Positions 1 through 11,178 of a stretch of DNA of 64,000 bases are shown piece by piece. The translations under genes and the position numbers were made by a program. The stretch comes from Fomes fomentarius. Its lineage: Eukaryota; Basidiomycota; Agaricomycetes; Polyporales; Polyporaceae. The stretch lies in NCBI GenBank assembly GCA_022606135.1, contig JABYQN010000005.1:2046001-2110000 (forward strand), in the 5' to 3' direction. The notes beneath the pieces were generated by a model. It was not told the origin of the DNA, ran no database searches, and was given only the letters and a program-made list of their open reading frames with translations. Each line of letters begins with the position of its first letter. Position 1 is the stretch's first letter.

Positions 1-3000
1 CAAGACAGGAGAAGACATGATAAGCTTCCTCGGCGGATCATCAATGGCTGACGGCCAGAGCGAGCTCTTCGAGCCACGTCCCAAGACTTCGTCGAGTCGT
101 TCCATGATGATCGCGCCCGCCGACGGTTCACTGGGTGCAGGATCAGGAGAGTGGTGCGAAGACGACATTGTGGACGAAAACGATTCAGATGTGGATCGCG
201 TGGGAAAGTCATCCAGAGAAGATTGGGGGTCAGGCGTCGTGGACGAAGGAGGGTCAGGTGGGGATGAGAATCCGAGGGAAGAATAGTCAGACAGGATATA
301 TGCAGTCGACGCAGCTCCACCTCCCAACACGTTCATGTCCGTGTCTCCGTGAGGGTGCATATCTGGAGAAGCATCCAGGACGCGGTGTTGAGGTTCTTTG
401 GGCGTTCCGAGCCGTTGGGTGCTCGTGACATTCGTGGGCGTCCGGGACTTATCGCTATCCCAGCTCTGAGCAGACAGCTCGCTTTCCTTCCGTTGCATGG
501 GCAGGTCAGAATGCGAAGGCTTCGTTCCCAACCGCGGTCGCGGGTCCGGAACAAAAGGCCCATTGGGTATTGTAGGCGTATTTGGCTGTGACTTGAAAAT
601 GTGCAACCATTTTCGGACCCCGTCACGGTTCGTAGGCAATTTGGCAAGCGACCCGGACGTGCTCGTGGTGGGAGAGATGAGAGGAGCGGTGACCGTGTTC
701 AAGTAGTCCGGGTGTGAAGATGACGACGGAGCGGAGGAAAGGGGCTGTGAGAACTTGGACCATAAACGACTGTCGGAAGCCTGGTGAGACAACTTGCGTT
801 CCCGTCCATTCTCCGCGACTTTCGTCGTAGCGCCTGACGAACTTGCCGAGCTTGGTACAGCCTCCAGAGGGAATGGGAAGGCATTCGTAGGCGAGGCCAC
901 GTCGGGAGAAGACGATGACGGTGTGATTCCTCGGGCGCGCCGTTGCTCCTCCAGTTGTTTGAGCGCTGGGAAGGGGAACAACTTTGAGTCTGCATATTTG
1001 AGGAGATCAGCAGAGGATGCCGGCGGTACTGGAGAAACTCCACCAGGAGGGGCGGACTGCGGCGGAAGCGACAAGATGGACTCAGAAGCAGATGTTGACT
1101 GCATCACAGGCGGCTGGGCCTGCTGCATTGCGAACACGCCTGGTCCTGACGAGTCGGCCTTATCCAGTTTGAGACTTGCGCCACTCTCCCTGCTAACACT
1201 CGAGTCGGTATTGTACCTCCTTTCGCGCGCACTGAGGCTATTTGTACGAGATCGGCGGCCGCTACTGGAGCCGGTGCGCGTGAACGCGCCTTTCATCTTC
1301 TCCCAGGTGCTAACGCTCTCTCCGGGGCGTTTCGGAGTAGACTCTGCACGAGCTTCGTCCCAGTCAGGATATTCAGCTGCTGCAGAAGGCGAGCGAGCCA
1401 CCGAGAGTCGCATGGGATATGTCGGAGGGGAAGGAGGAGCATCCGTTTGTTGCCGCTCAACTGCCATAGATAGCACGGTGAAGGAAGCTGGAGAAGGAGG
1501 TACGTGAGCTGGCGTCGTTTCAGGAGACGTCTCGACGTCCACTATTAGTGGATTTGGCGCAGAAGGACGTTCGGAATCAGGAGAGAACTCTTGAGAAGAC
1601 CTCTGCCCAACCGCGTCCGGGTATGGCTCTTCTTCTGGGCCAGGCTCGACCGGCTCCTCATCCTCCTCATCCTCTTCCTCGTCCTCATCGTCGACAAGAG
1701 GACGCTCCAGAACTGCGAATGCGGACTGAGTCAATGGAACCCCATGATTAGCAGCTGGAGTAGCTCACCTGGATCAGCAACCCAACTGATCTCGCTATCA
1801 CGCTCGAAAGCGGGTGTGACAGCCAACCGGCTCCTACTGCGCGGCTCCTGGTATGGAACCTCCTCCTCGTCTGGGAAGGCGGGCTCTTTGAGAGGCGTTT
1901 GAAAAGGACTTGCCGGGAACACGTCATGTCGGGAGCTCGGGTTGTTTGACATGAACATCGGCACCACTACTGCCCCAGCAGGCGCAGAATCGGTCGACGC
2001 ATTAGACGGCGCATCGGAAGTGTGTGGCGGGCGCGGGCCTACCAAAGTACGGTGCATACGCGCTGGGGTGCTGGGGAGGTTGGGAGGACGGACGGAAAAT
2101 AGGCCATCGACCGGGTCGTCCTCGTCCTCGATGACTACACCCCGGTGACCGAGGGGCGTCTCATAATTGTAGTGCGTATTACCGTTGGGCAGCATACGGG
2201 GTGACGCGCGACCTCCATCACCGTTGGCTACTCGACTATTAGAGGATGGCGGGCGAGGCGGAGTTTCCGGCGTACTCCGCAGGAATGGCGGAAGGGGCGA
2301 TGGAGGTACAAGAGGAGTGTTCGGAGAAGTCGACGGAGGCTCACGATCATCGCGATCGTCGACTACGGTGGATGCACGTGAAGAGCTTCTCCGATGTGAC
2401 CGTCGCCGCCGCTTTTTGGCACTCGTCAGCGGCGGAGGCGGCGCTTCCTCCCCGCCGCTCGTCTCCGCGTCCGTCTGGTTGTTGACGCGGTTCCCCAGCC
2501 GATGCAGCAACCTTTGCCGCGCAACCATCCGCTCCCCGCCTGCGACAGTGTTATTTCTTGTAAGCTTACCATGAGCCGTTGGCGATGATTGTTGCGGCGA
2601 AAGAAATGTGAGGTCGATGGGCTCCGTCCCTCCAGTCAGTTTCGACATTGCCATCGCCCGAGCAGCACCGGCACTGTTCGACCGGAACAACCCTGCCCCA
2701 ACGCCTTTCTGGATGTCATCCAGAGACGGAAGAGGTGTAGAAGGTGTCGTTCCTGGGTAAAAGAGAGGTGCAACAGGCGTGATGGGCGACCGTAGAAATT
2801 GCGATGCTTGGAACGCTGCGAGGTGAGAAGGTATAGGTGAGATGAGGGGAGGAGATGGAGGTGGGTCGTCGCCGGGGCCAGAGGGGTACTCGTCCGCAGA
2901 AGACTCGTTGGTGTGACTTGCAGCAGATTGAGATTGCTTCGCGAGAGTTTTGCCCTTCATGTCCTTGGACCCCCTTGACCTCGTCCTTGACCTCGAGCGA

Positions 3001-3401
3001 CGTTTCCGGGTCGTCTTGACCGACCCTTCCACGTTCGCAGCCCCAGTCGTCGCGCCATCACCGTCCTCCCCGTCCGCATCATCGGTCCGCAGCAGCTCCG
3101 CCTCCATCACCTCCCCGACAAGCTCCGCCTCTGTTGTTGTAGCCGGCTCGCCGTTCGTCCGACCCAGTGTTTCGTCTGCGGGAACCCCGACCCTCTCCTC
3201 CTCCCGCACGTCCAGCTCATCCCTGCTCCCATCCGACCGACTGCCCGCATGCCTATCCTCCCCCTGCGAGCGCTCTCCCTCGCTAACGGCTTCGACGTGC
3301 ATGGGGGGCCGACGGCCATCCTTCATCCGCGGGAGGGACGCGGCTCGCTTGAGCTTTGCAACAGCGGTCGCTCGCTGCTCGGCAGCAGACGAGAGGTCCA
3401 T
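1..3401 (-). CDS. Long Ser/Pro-rich low-complexity protein, 5' part (runs off left edge)
   Basis: I do not recognise this family. Exon 1 is 3401..1769 and exon 2 is 1712..<1. The 56-base intron (1713..1768, GTGAGC..GCAG) splits a Val codon and restores an open frame that continues to the window edge, giving about 1115 residues so far. The start ATG at 3401 opens a Lys/Arg-rich stretch. Then follow basic Arg/Ser-rich patches near residues 135-145 (nuclear-localisation-like), many SPxP/TPxx motifs, and after the intron an acidic Asp/Glu run (EDEEEDEEDEE). No transmembrane segment or catalytic domain is visible. Ser-Pro and Thr-Pro density suggests a heavily phosphorylated regulatory or scaffold protein, which is inference only. 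The opposite strand also carries ORFs of up to 237 residues, but these are shadows of the GC-rich codons. Confidence 0.75.
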
Positions 3402-5606
3402 GGTCCAGCCGGCTCAGGTGCAGAAGTGGATTCGAATGCACCTCGGAGTCTGTAAGAATGCAGTGTTAGGACGTGCGTGGCACAGCGAGATGCTCCCCGA
3501 ACCTTGAGTGATAGGGCTTGCTCGGCGGCTGGCAATGCTTTCAGTGATGGTCGCGACGAGAACTGTGGAGTACAAGACTCACCAAGCAAGACATAAAGAC
3601 GATGGACGTAGTTTGGGACAGAGATGCGCAGGAAGCGGTGACTAGATCTCGAAATGGCAAGAGCAAGAATTGAGTTTGGTTGCTGTGATTTCCCGTCCTT
3701 GACGCCTAACAACTTATAATGCATTACCCTCCTACTTCCATCTCCAAACATATTCCGTAACTTGTGCTAGCATTCATACTCATGCATATGAAACTCTTTG
3801 CACTATCATATTACATTGGGCAACGATTTTTGCCCTGGACAAGGACAAGGACAGGCCGCGCGCCGCAGGCCTCTCTTCCCGGTCACCGAAATTAACTGTC
3901 TCTCGGAAGCTTCCCTACCTCCTCTGCGCTTCTTCAATATCACCATACACCACCGTGGAACTCTGGCGGATGCCTTTGCTAGTTGCGAAGACAGATGGAT
4001 CTCTCTCAGAGTCTAAAATGTGCTCATAGTCACAGGCCAACGAGGTTAGGGAGTGCCCGAATGTCCCAGCTACTTACCACTAGCTACATGGCTGCAACCT
4101 GGTAGAACATATGAACCGATGCGTGCGTCTTCGATATCTTCAGCGCGCTGGGGTCGCCGCTTATGAATTGACTCCGTGTCTGCTGACAGGTACGTGTGCG
4201 TCAAGTAAGTATTGCCCTTGTACATCGAAGCGAGATTTCCTAGATAGTTCCCAACTGCTGGCCCATTGTGGTCAGGCGACCCACTCAAGGACAAGGCTTC
4301 CGGAGTCGTGGTCGACCGCTGTTGGGTCGACCTGCTTTTGTCGTCCGCCGAATCTTATAAGAAAGGGCCCTACGGGCAAACCTGGCCACAAACGGAGTAA
4401 CTGGCAAGTACAGGGGCTCGCTTGATTCGCGGGCTACCGCCCGCTTCTCCTCGCGAGCCCTGAAACTCGCACATGAATCCGAATTCTATAGTCTCTGAAG
4501 TAGTACTGATGATACTCTTACATTCGGATGTCCCAGTGACCCACTGCCGAGCATATGCGATTCAATCGATGTTGGACTCTGGACTGAGATTCCGATTTTG
4601 GAGAAGCTGTGGAATGTAGGTGGACATCATGGATCGAAATGTACTTGACATAAGTACTTACTAGCGACTGACACGAAAACATAAACAGCGACCACCGACT
4701 GTGAGAGGTCCTACGTTATGTAAGTTGGCACCGCATGGACTTGCATTTCCTCATCTACAGACCTGGCCACTTTTCGTGTCCAGGAATTTATCGGCAGAAA
4801 GCGCCTGTTAGCGAAGAACTCAACGGAAGCGCGGCCATTTAATCTTACATGACCCACACACCTTCACGAAATTCAAACAGCCCACTCCATTGAGTTCCAT
4901 TGACGTACGTTCTACATGCATGTCGCGGGCCTCATGCCAAAGAGTCCGGTTTAGTACTATGAGAACCAACATTGTTGACGTCTTCGCTAGCGATGTAAAG
5001 GGTCGCCACATGGGTTAAATGGTGACGTAGAGTAGTCAGGCATCGAAACAAGCCTTAGTATGAGTAAGTCGACAACTAGCACAATATCGAACTTTGCCAG
5101 TGACATCATAGCTATCAGGTCGGCGTCTACGGGTGAAGTTCGGACTCTGCGTCATCGCTGTGCCACCTCAACATGTTGACTTCACACTCCTTCTTGCCCA
5201 GATCCAGTGATATCATTCCACGCATGCCTAAATATCTATTTCTCACCAATTCCTCCGGTCGTGGCATGAGTGTTGCTAGACAATAAACGCCCACGAAGTC
5301 GCGAACTCCAAAGGTCGTCTTGGCTTCAGGAGATGGCATAGGTCCCAAATAGTAGCTATGTCAAATTTCATGGTCAGTAGTACAACGATTCGATTGTTTT
5401 AGCCGCATTATCGCCGTTGCATCAAAGAACATCTGGTATCCAATCATGGGCCGAACTTCGAAGTCATCTTTCATGGCTACAGAACCAGTGCAAGGGCGAG
5501 ATATTCTCGAGACACGTTCCCAGAGTGTACATGCGTGACAGCAGCCAATAATACCCTATAACACGTGTGACGACGCTGGCAGCAACGAACTCGCCCCAGC
5601 CCTCTC
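3402..5606. other. Intergenic, no gene seen
   Basis: Both strands hold only short ORFs (under 145 codons) that could not be joined by plausible introns into a recognisable protein. The first 100-300 bases are probably promoter and 5' leader of the Ser/Pro-rich minus-strand gene, and the last part is the promoter of the F-box/WD40 gene. Base composition is more AT-rich than the flanking genes. Confidence 0.6.
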
Positions 5607-7739
5607 ATGTCGCTACCGTCTACTACTCCCCCTGCTCATGACACGGTCATCCCCTCGACATTGCCTCCAGAGATTGAGGATCGTATCATCGACCAACTCC
5701 GTTACAACGTCAAGACCCTTCAACAGTGCGCTTTGACGTGCAGCAGGTGGTTACCTCGCAGCCGTTATCACCTCTTTGCCGTAGTTCGGGTACAAACAAG
5801 AGAGCAGCTGTTCTCTCTTTGTTCAGCCATCACTGAGTGTACCCATCTTCGGCCCCTCGTGCACTCGATCACCCTCCAACCTGAAGCCGATCGACCCAAG
5901 TCGGAGCACCTCACAGAGGCCATCCCGGTTCCCCTTCTTACTTTGCTTCCGAACCTGACATGCTGGTCCGTCATTGGGCAGCCTTTCTGCAAGGCCAAGG
6001 AGACGGACACAGAGGACCATGGGCCTCAAGAAGATACAGATAGAGACAGGGAGGTTCGTTACCCTGCACCCCCATGTCACAGGATGGCTCTTGCATGCCT
6101 CCGAAGACATTCCACCACAATACGGAAGCTACATCTGTCCAAACTCTCCTTCCCAACCTCCATGGACTGCGCGAAACTTCTTCTATCGTTTCCCGCGCTG
6201 AACTCCCTTCGGTGCGATGGTATCTTCGTGCGAATGTCGCAGACACTCCCAGATACATGGATGGATCGAGTCGCTGGTCACGTACAAATCCGCTCGCTCT
6301 CCGTGAGTGGTTGAAACAATACATTGTACATTTGAGTTGTGATTGACATGTTGCTATCTAAGCTTCAACACATGGCCGTAGATGGAGTCAACAGCTTTCT
6401 GAGGATGGCTCAATCCTATGTGGAAATTCTCGAAATTGACGCTATGTGCACCGATGGTTTGTCAATAAATTTTGGAAATCATCTTCTGATATATGGGCTC
6501 ATGGTGGAATGTATTTGACATCATAGATGCGACACTCGACATCCTGTCTAGACCATTTGATAGCTTGCGTTCTCTGGAGTTGTTGCTCTATCCTTATGAT
6601 TGCAATTATAAACGCAACAATGCCAAAGCAGTAAGACAAGCATCCACCATCCTCAACCACATCTCACATCCCCCAGAGAATGTTGGATCAAGAAAACGAG
6701 AGTACACCATCGCATTCCACTCCATACCCATTCCTGATGAAGCTACCATAGAAGCATGCAAGAAGCTTGAGGAATCATTACTGAGGTGCTCACCAAGTCA
6801 TATACGACTTAGACGTAATGATCGACACAAGCGATGGCTTTTCTGGGATCGCACTATGTCGACCCTCTTTCCTGTCTTACATGCTAAGAGACTGCTTACC
6901 CTAGAGTTATGTGAAGGTGAGGAAAGAAGTTCAGTTCTCAATCATAGTACACCAATTGATGTTGATGCCACTCCATAGTTGATGTCAAGAGGCCACTAGC
7001 ACGGTATAGTCACAATAATTCCGTGACTGCCCTAGCTGCAACCCCTGACGGCCTGTGGATTGCAAGTGGATCTTCTGATGGATGTATCATCCTTTGGAAC
7101 ATGGTGAATCATGACTTATCTCCTGTTCTCGATTGGAGCGCACATCCAGAGGAGATCGTGGAGCTTCAATTCTCTCCTGATGGCCAGTGCCTTGCGTCTA
7201 GCTCCTTCTCTCACATCCGCATCTGGGACACTGTACACGGAACCCAACTTGCGACACTACTCGCTGGACCTAAAAATGACACTGATCTCACTACCTTTCA
7301 ACTTTCCTGTGTCAACAGCATGGTCTGGTCACCTGCTGGTACTATCATTGCTTACGGTGCTAATGGAGTTCTCCAATGGTGGGACACAAATACCTTGAAC
7401 TCAGCATGGGATCAGCCTTCTCTTGGGGGAGGCACACAGAGCTCAAATGGCACAGCTCCCTCTACCGTTGTACTTCCAGATGGGAGTTGCCATCTGACCA
7501 GGCCTGTGCTCATCGAAACAACCAAGCAGCCTGGGGCTGGCCATAACATTGGTGATTTTACAATCAATTCCGAGCCGCTCCTCTACTCGGTCCTCTCCCT
7601 CAACGGAGGCAGACTCACTACCACATACCAAGATGGATCTATCGTGATATGGAATATATCGGAGCTTGTAGATATTCCTTCATCCTACAAGCTGTCGAGT
7701 GTTGAACAAGTTACAGACTGTGGAGTCGGCGCGGACTGA
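5607..7739 (+). CDS. F-box-like domain plus WD40 repeat protein
   Basis: Probable substrate-recruiting subunit of an SCF-type ubiquitin ligase. Model: 5607..6302, 6363..6456, 6527..6916, 6979..7739 (introns of 60, 70 and 62 bases), about 646 residues. The N-terminus has the Agaricomycete F-box-like signature (LPPEIEDRIIDQL, then CALTCSRWLPRSRYHLF, residues about 19-55), followed by Leu-rich segments. The last exon encodes about four WD40 blades: TALAATPDG..IILWN, ELQFSPDG..IRIWD, SMVWSPAG..LQWWD and a final one ending IVIWN. Read linearly, the F-box part has a frame break near 6490 and a stop at 6978, and the WD40 part lacks an ATG. The GTTTGT..ATAG and GTGAGG..ATAG introns remove both problems in phase, which is why I join them. 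Alternative: a broken F-box gene next to a WD40 fragment. Four blades are fewer than a usual seven-blade propeller. Confidence 0.65.
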
Positions 7740-8596
7740 GTTGTGGACGCACGGTCACACAGAGATCAGATAGGCTGTGTTCTTACCTATGTTTTACACT
7801 TTCCTTCGTTCTCGTACTGTACTTTGGCTGACTATATGCGTTCCTGGACATTCTATGCTGCACCGGACTCTACATCAGTCATTCCTTTTGTTTCTGAATC
7901 CTTTGAAGATGGGCATCTACACAGACGCACAGAGCTCACATCCTGACATTGGTATTTTGTAGAACCCTTAGGACTGTTTTCTGTTGTCTCGAACACTGAC
8001 TTATGTAGGCACATATGGACTACTATGTTCCAATAGAATCACGTACGTTGAAAGCACCATAATGCAGACAGCAGAATCACAGCTTGATGGTCCAATGTGG
8101 CGATAACAACAGCCAATGTCCAGACCGGAAGTGATATATACGGCCAACGAGAGCAGTATGGTGTCGTAGGGAGGGCCTCGTACTCGCATCGGGAACGTAG
8201 ACGTGTCAGACACGAGGCTGATATATCGAGTTCGGGTTCGAGACCTTTCAGCTATGGGAGGAACAGTCAGTTACACATACTCCGACGTAAGGAGCGCGAC
8301 ACTGATGCACAAATGTGCATGATCGGCTGAGATGAGTTTTCGGCCATATTGACAGATCGCGCCATCTTCAATGCAAGCTCGAGTCCGGTGGGAGGAAACG
8401 AGGCCACCTAAGTCCCAGGATCCTCCAACGCGATCGCAATTACAGAAATCCTTGAGCCGTCTGCATCCAACCCGCTCTCGCATTGTTGTACTCTATGCGA
8501 CTTCCAACTTGGTTTCTCACCCTGTAGGGTCGCTAATGAAGATTAAGAGCGGTGTCAAGTAATATTAGCGACAAAGTCGAAGTGATACTTTTATAT
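7740..8596. other. Intergenic between F-box/WD40 gene and Mia40
   Basis: Nothing supportable here. The region is the shared 3' flank of a plus-strand and a minus-strand gene. ORFs are all under 80 codons and show no family features. Confidence 0.6.
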
Positions 8597-9490
8597 CTAA
8601 TGCGATGTAGGAGCGCTCGCCTTGCGGGGCTTGCTCTCCTGTTCGGTGGGGACAGGCTTGGTCTCGGCAGGTTCAGAAGCAGGAACAGCAGGGTCAGACT
8701 CTTTTGGTGATTCGTCAGCATTGTCCAGACTCTGAGGCTGGTCGAGAGCGAGATCCTCGTCATCGTCATCGTTCATGATATCTACATCCAGATATGAGCG
8801 CCAGAATATGCCATCAGAGAGGGGATGAAGAGGGATGAAGAGAACGTACCCTCTCCGTAGACGTCCGGATGTTCCCTAAAGCACTCTTGCATGGCCTTGA
8901 ACTTCTCCACGCAGTCAATACCCTTCGGGTCCGCCTCGGAGAACACAAAACACGAGAAAGCTTCACGGAATTGCATCCCGCACGGTCCGTGTGCCATACC
9001 ACCGAGACATGGGCAGTCCCAATTAATCTCACCCGTCTCGGGGTTGAATGCACCCCCGGGCGGGGAGCTTCCCTCCACTTCCCCCTCGGCAGACTGGCCC
9101 GTTTGATTCTCTTCTGCAGATGCGTCAGAGGGAGAGGGAAGGTCACCGTGTATTGATGGCTCGTGCTGTGGCGCGATAGAATCCGAGTGCGCGATTGACT
9201 CTGGGGACGTGGAAGACTTCGAGGCGAGAGGGACTTGCTTGGACTTGGGCGCTGCATATGAGGCAGCAGGTAAGCGCATAACCATATAGTATAGAGCAGA
9301 CACACTCACGAGATGATGGGGCGTCCAACGCTATCCTCTGTCCGTACCATGAGCTCCAGACGAAGTACGAAGTTGCCACGGCAGAGGCCCCGAGTACGGC
9401 GCGTAAACGAGCAGGGCGCGCCAATGCGGCGGGACGCGACGAGGTGTGCAGGAAGCGTCTGAGAGATGCGTTGGCAATTGTCCGAAACAT
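8597..9490 (-). CDS. MIA40: Mitochondrial intermembrane space import and assembly protein Mia40/Tim40
   Basis: Mia40 is the oxidoreductase that traps and oxidises small Cys-rich proteins in the mitochondrial intermembrane space, working with Erv1. Exons 9490..9310, 9251..8850 and 8781..8597 give 255 residues, with introns of 58 and 68 bases. The N-terminus is a basic presequence ([20 protein letters not shown]) followed by a hydrophobic anchor around residues 35-52, as in fungal membrane-anchored Mia40. The catalytic CPC motif is at residues about 140-142, and the twin CX9C pairs at about 151-161 and 174-184. The C-terminal tail is acidic then Pro/Glu-rich. An in-frame ATG 21 codons upstream exists, but the chosen start gives the better presequence. 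It lies tandem to and downstream of the Bos1 gene on the same strand. Confidence 0.95.
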
Positions 9491-9908
9491 CGTAGTTGAA
9501 GAGGGCAGGGACAGAGGAGCGACAGTGAGCAGGAGGATATGGTCAGCAAACACGCGTAGGCGCTCATCCAGAGATTTCGCTGACGCACCAATCCCGGCTC
9601 GGCTACGCGCGAGACCGCGGGAAGCCGACGAGCGCTCAATATGGTAAAGCGTCGGGTGACGATCGGGTTTCTGCAGGTTCCTGCTTTCCTGTCAGTTTCC
9701 TGTTCAAGGCGCCAGTACAAAGGCTCTTGACCCCGTCCGGACCATTCAACCTCAAGCGCCGCAAAGAATGGTTTGAGCTGAAGATTAGGCTTATGACAAG
9801 AATCATCAGTCTCGAGGTGGTGGTAACGGAGGCTTAGTAACATTAGCAATCCGACACTACTACTATACAAAAGTAGACATAAGTCCGAGTCCCAGGAAAG
9901 CACCAACA

Positions 9909-10955
9909 TCATCCCAAGTACTTCCAGATGAGGAAGAAGCAGATGAATGTGAAGATCGCACCACCAAAGAAGATATACATATCCTGGGTGCTGAGAGTCT
10001 GTGATAAGTGGTGGGACCGATGGCTCTTGGGGGGTTGTACGCACCTTCTCTTCTCAATCCAACTAATGACGTCCCTGCTCAAGCCCAATGTGTTTGCCGC
10101 ATCGAGCAACCGTCGCTGTGTGCCTTTGAGCACGTTCCGCTGATCAACCAAATCGTCGAGAACGGCCCGGCCTTGCGCGATGAACTCATCAAGCCGGGTA
10201 TCTGTGGTTTGAATAAAACTGTGCTCCCGTAACGCATGCTGTTCCCGCAAGGCGCCGTTGGTGGGTAATGGTGTTGGTCCTCGGAATGGAGATTCTGAGA
10301 CCTCCTCTGTCACGGATGGTTGTCCAGGCATGAAGCGCCTACGGGTATCTCCAGGAGCGGACATGGGTCCCGTTGAGGAGGATGAACCTGAGAGCAGCTC
10401 GGCCCTATTTGCGGCTTCGTGCTAAGGTCCCAAAGTTGACATATGAGTATTCGCCCGTAGTACACCCGGACTCACCTCCGCCTTGAGACGTTCGAATTGT
10501 ATTCGCAAGTCGGCATAGTCTGCACGGAACTTCTGCACGCGCCTATGGAGAACGTACCGTGTTAGCCATGCCTCATAACTGCGCGTAGCACAGCGCATCG
10601 ACTTCTACAGCCTTTGAGGTGGCCGCCACACGTGAGACAATCCCGCCCTCTGGCAAAAGACACGCGCCCCCAAACATGTGTACGTACATCATTGCCTTCT
10701 CCTGCTTCGCCTTGATGATTTCTCTCTTAGCCATCGAGTCATAGTCCTCGACCGTCCTGTGCATAGCAGCCAGAGACGCGGATATCTGACCTGACAGGGA
10801 GATGGAGTTTCAACAGCCAGCACCTAACGGCGTTGCGCTCGCTAGAGATGCTACAGACCTAGTAGGGATGCCGAGTTCTCGCCATTACGGAGACGTTCGA
10901 GGTCAGCCTGTATGGAGTTGGTCTGTCGGACACCAAGGGTATACAGCGAGTTCAT
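9909..10955 (-). CDS. BOS1: Golgi/ER Qb-SNARE Bos1 (GOSR2/membrin-like)
   Basis: Bos1 is a tail-anchored Qb-SNARE for ER-to-Golgi vesicle fusion, pairing with Sed5, Bet1 and Sec22 homologues. Exons 10955..10859, 10790..10688, 10542..10476, 10421..10045 and 9990..9909 give 241 residues (yeast Bos1 is 244). The start MNSLYTLGVRQ and the N-terminal helices (SLAAMHRTVEDYDSMAK) fit the family. The SNARE helix lies around residues 155-210 and ends in LGLSRDVISWIEKR. A C-terminal anchor of about 20 hydrophobic residues follows, closing with IWKYLG. The last intron is a multiple of three and lacks a stop, so an unspliced read-through would also be open. Acceptor choice there is fixed by the family sequence IEKR..QDMY. 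The third exon boundary region (10543..10687) is the longest intron, 145 bases. Confidence 0.9.
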
Positions 10956-11178
10956 GGTGGAAAGAGGGAATAAATAGCAAGGTACAGCTTGTCGTGGTAC
11001 ATGTACAAGGCTGCCGGCGTGTCAAGTGTCTCGCGCACGTGACCCTATCTCAGGTCCTTTGCAGTCCCGAGCTGCAGTGCTTCTATACTTCCACTTTCGC
11101 GTCGATTGCGACGTGCAGCGACCCGTCTCGTCTACTTCTTGCATATGCTTCTTGTGGAATTTTGACGACGTTCGCCTC
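10956..11178. promoter_or_regulatory. Divergent promoter of BOS1 and the P5B ATPase
   Basis: Only 223 bases separate the ATG of the SNARE gene (-) from the chosen ATG of the ATPase gene (+), so both promoters and 5' leaders must share this stretch. No clear TATA box is placed for either direction. Confidence 0.6.

Noticed and set aside
794..1507. 237-codon plus-strand frame inside the Ser/Pro-rich gene
   Set aside because: It is the antisense of a frame that stays open for 1.7 kb, is joined in phase to another long exon and has consistent composition.
8220..8260. GGTTCGAGACC, a possible tRNA T-loop
   Set aside because: The arms around it do not pair, and no acceptor stem or anticodon arm was found at the right distance.
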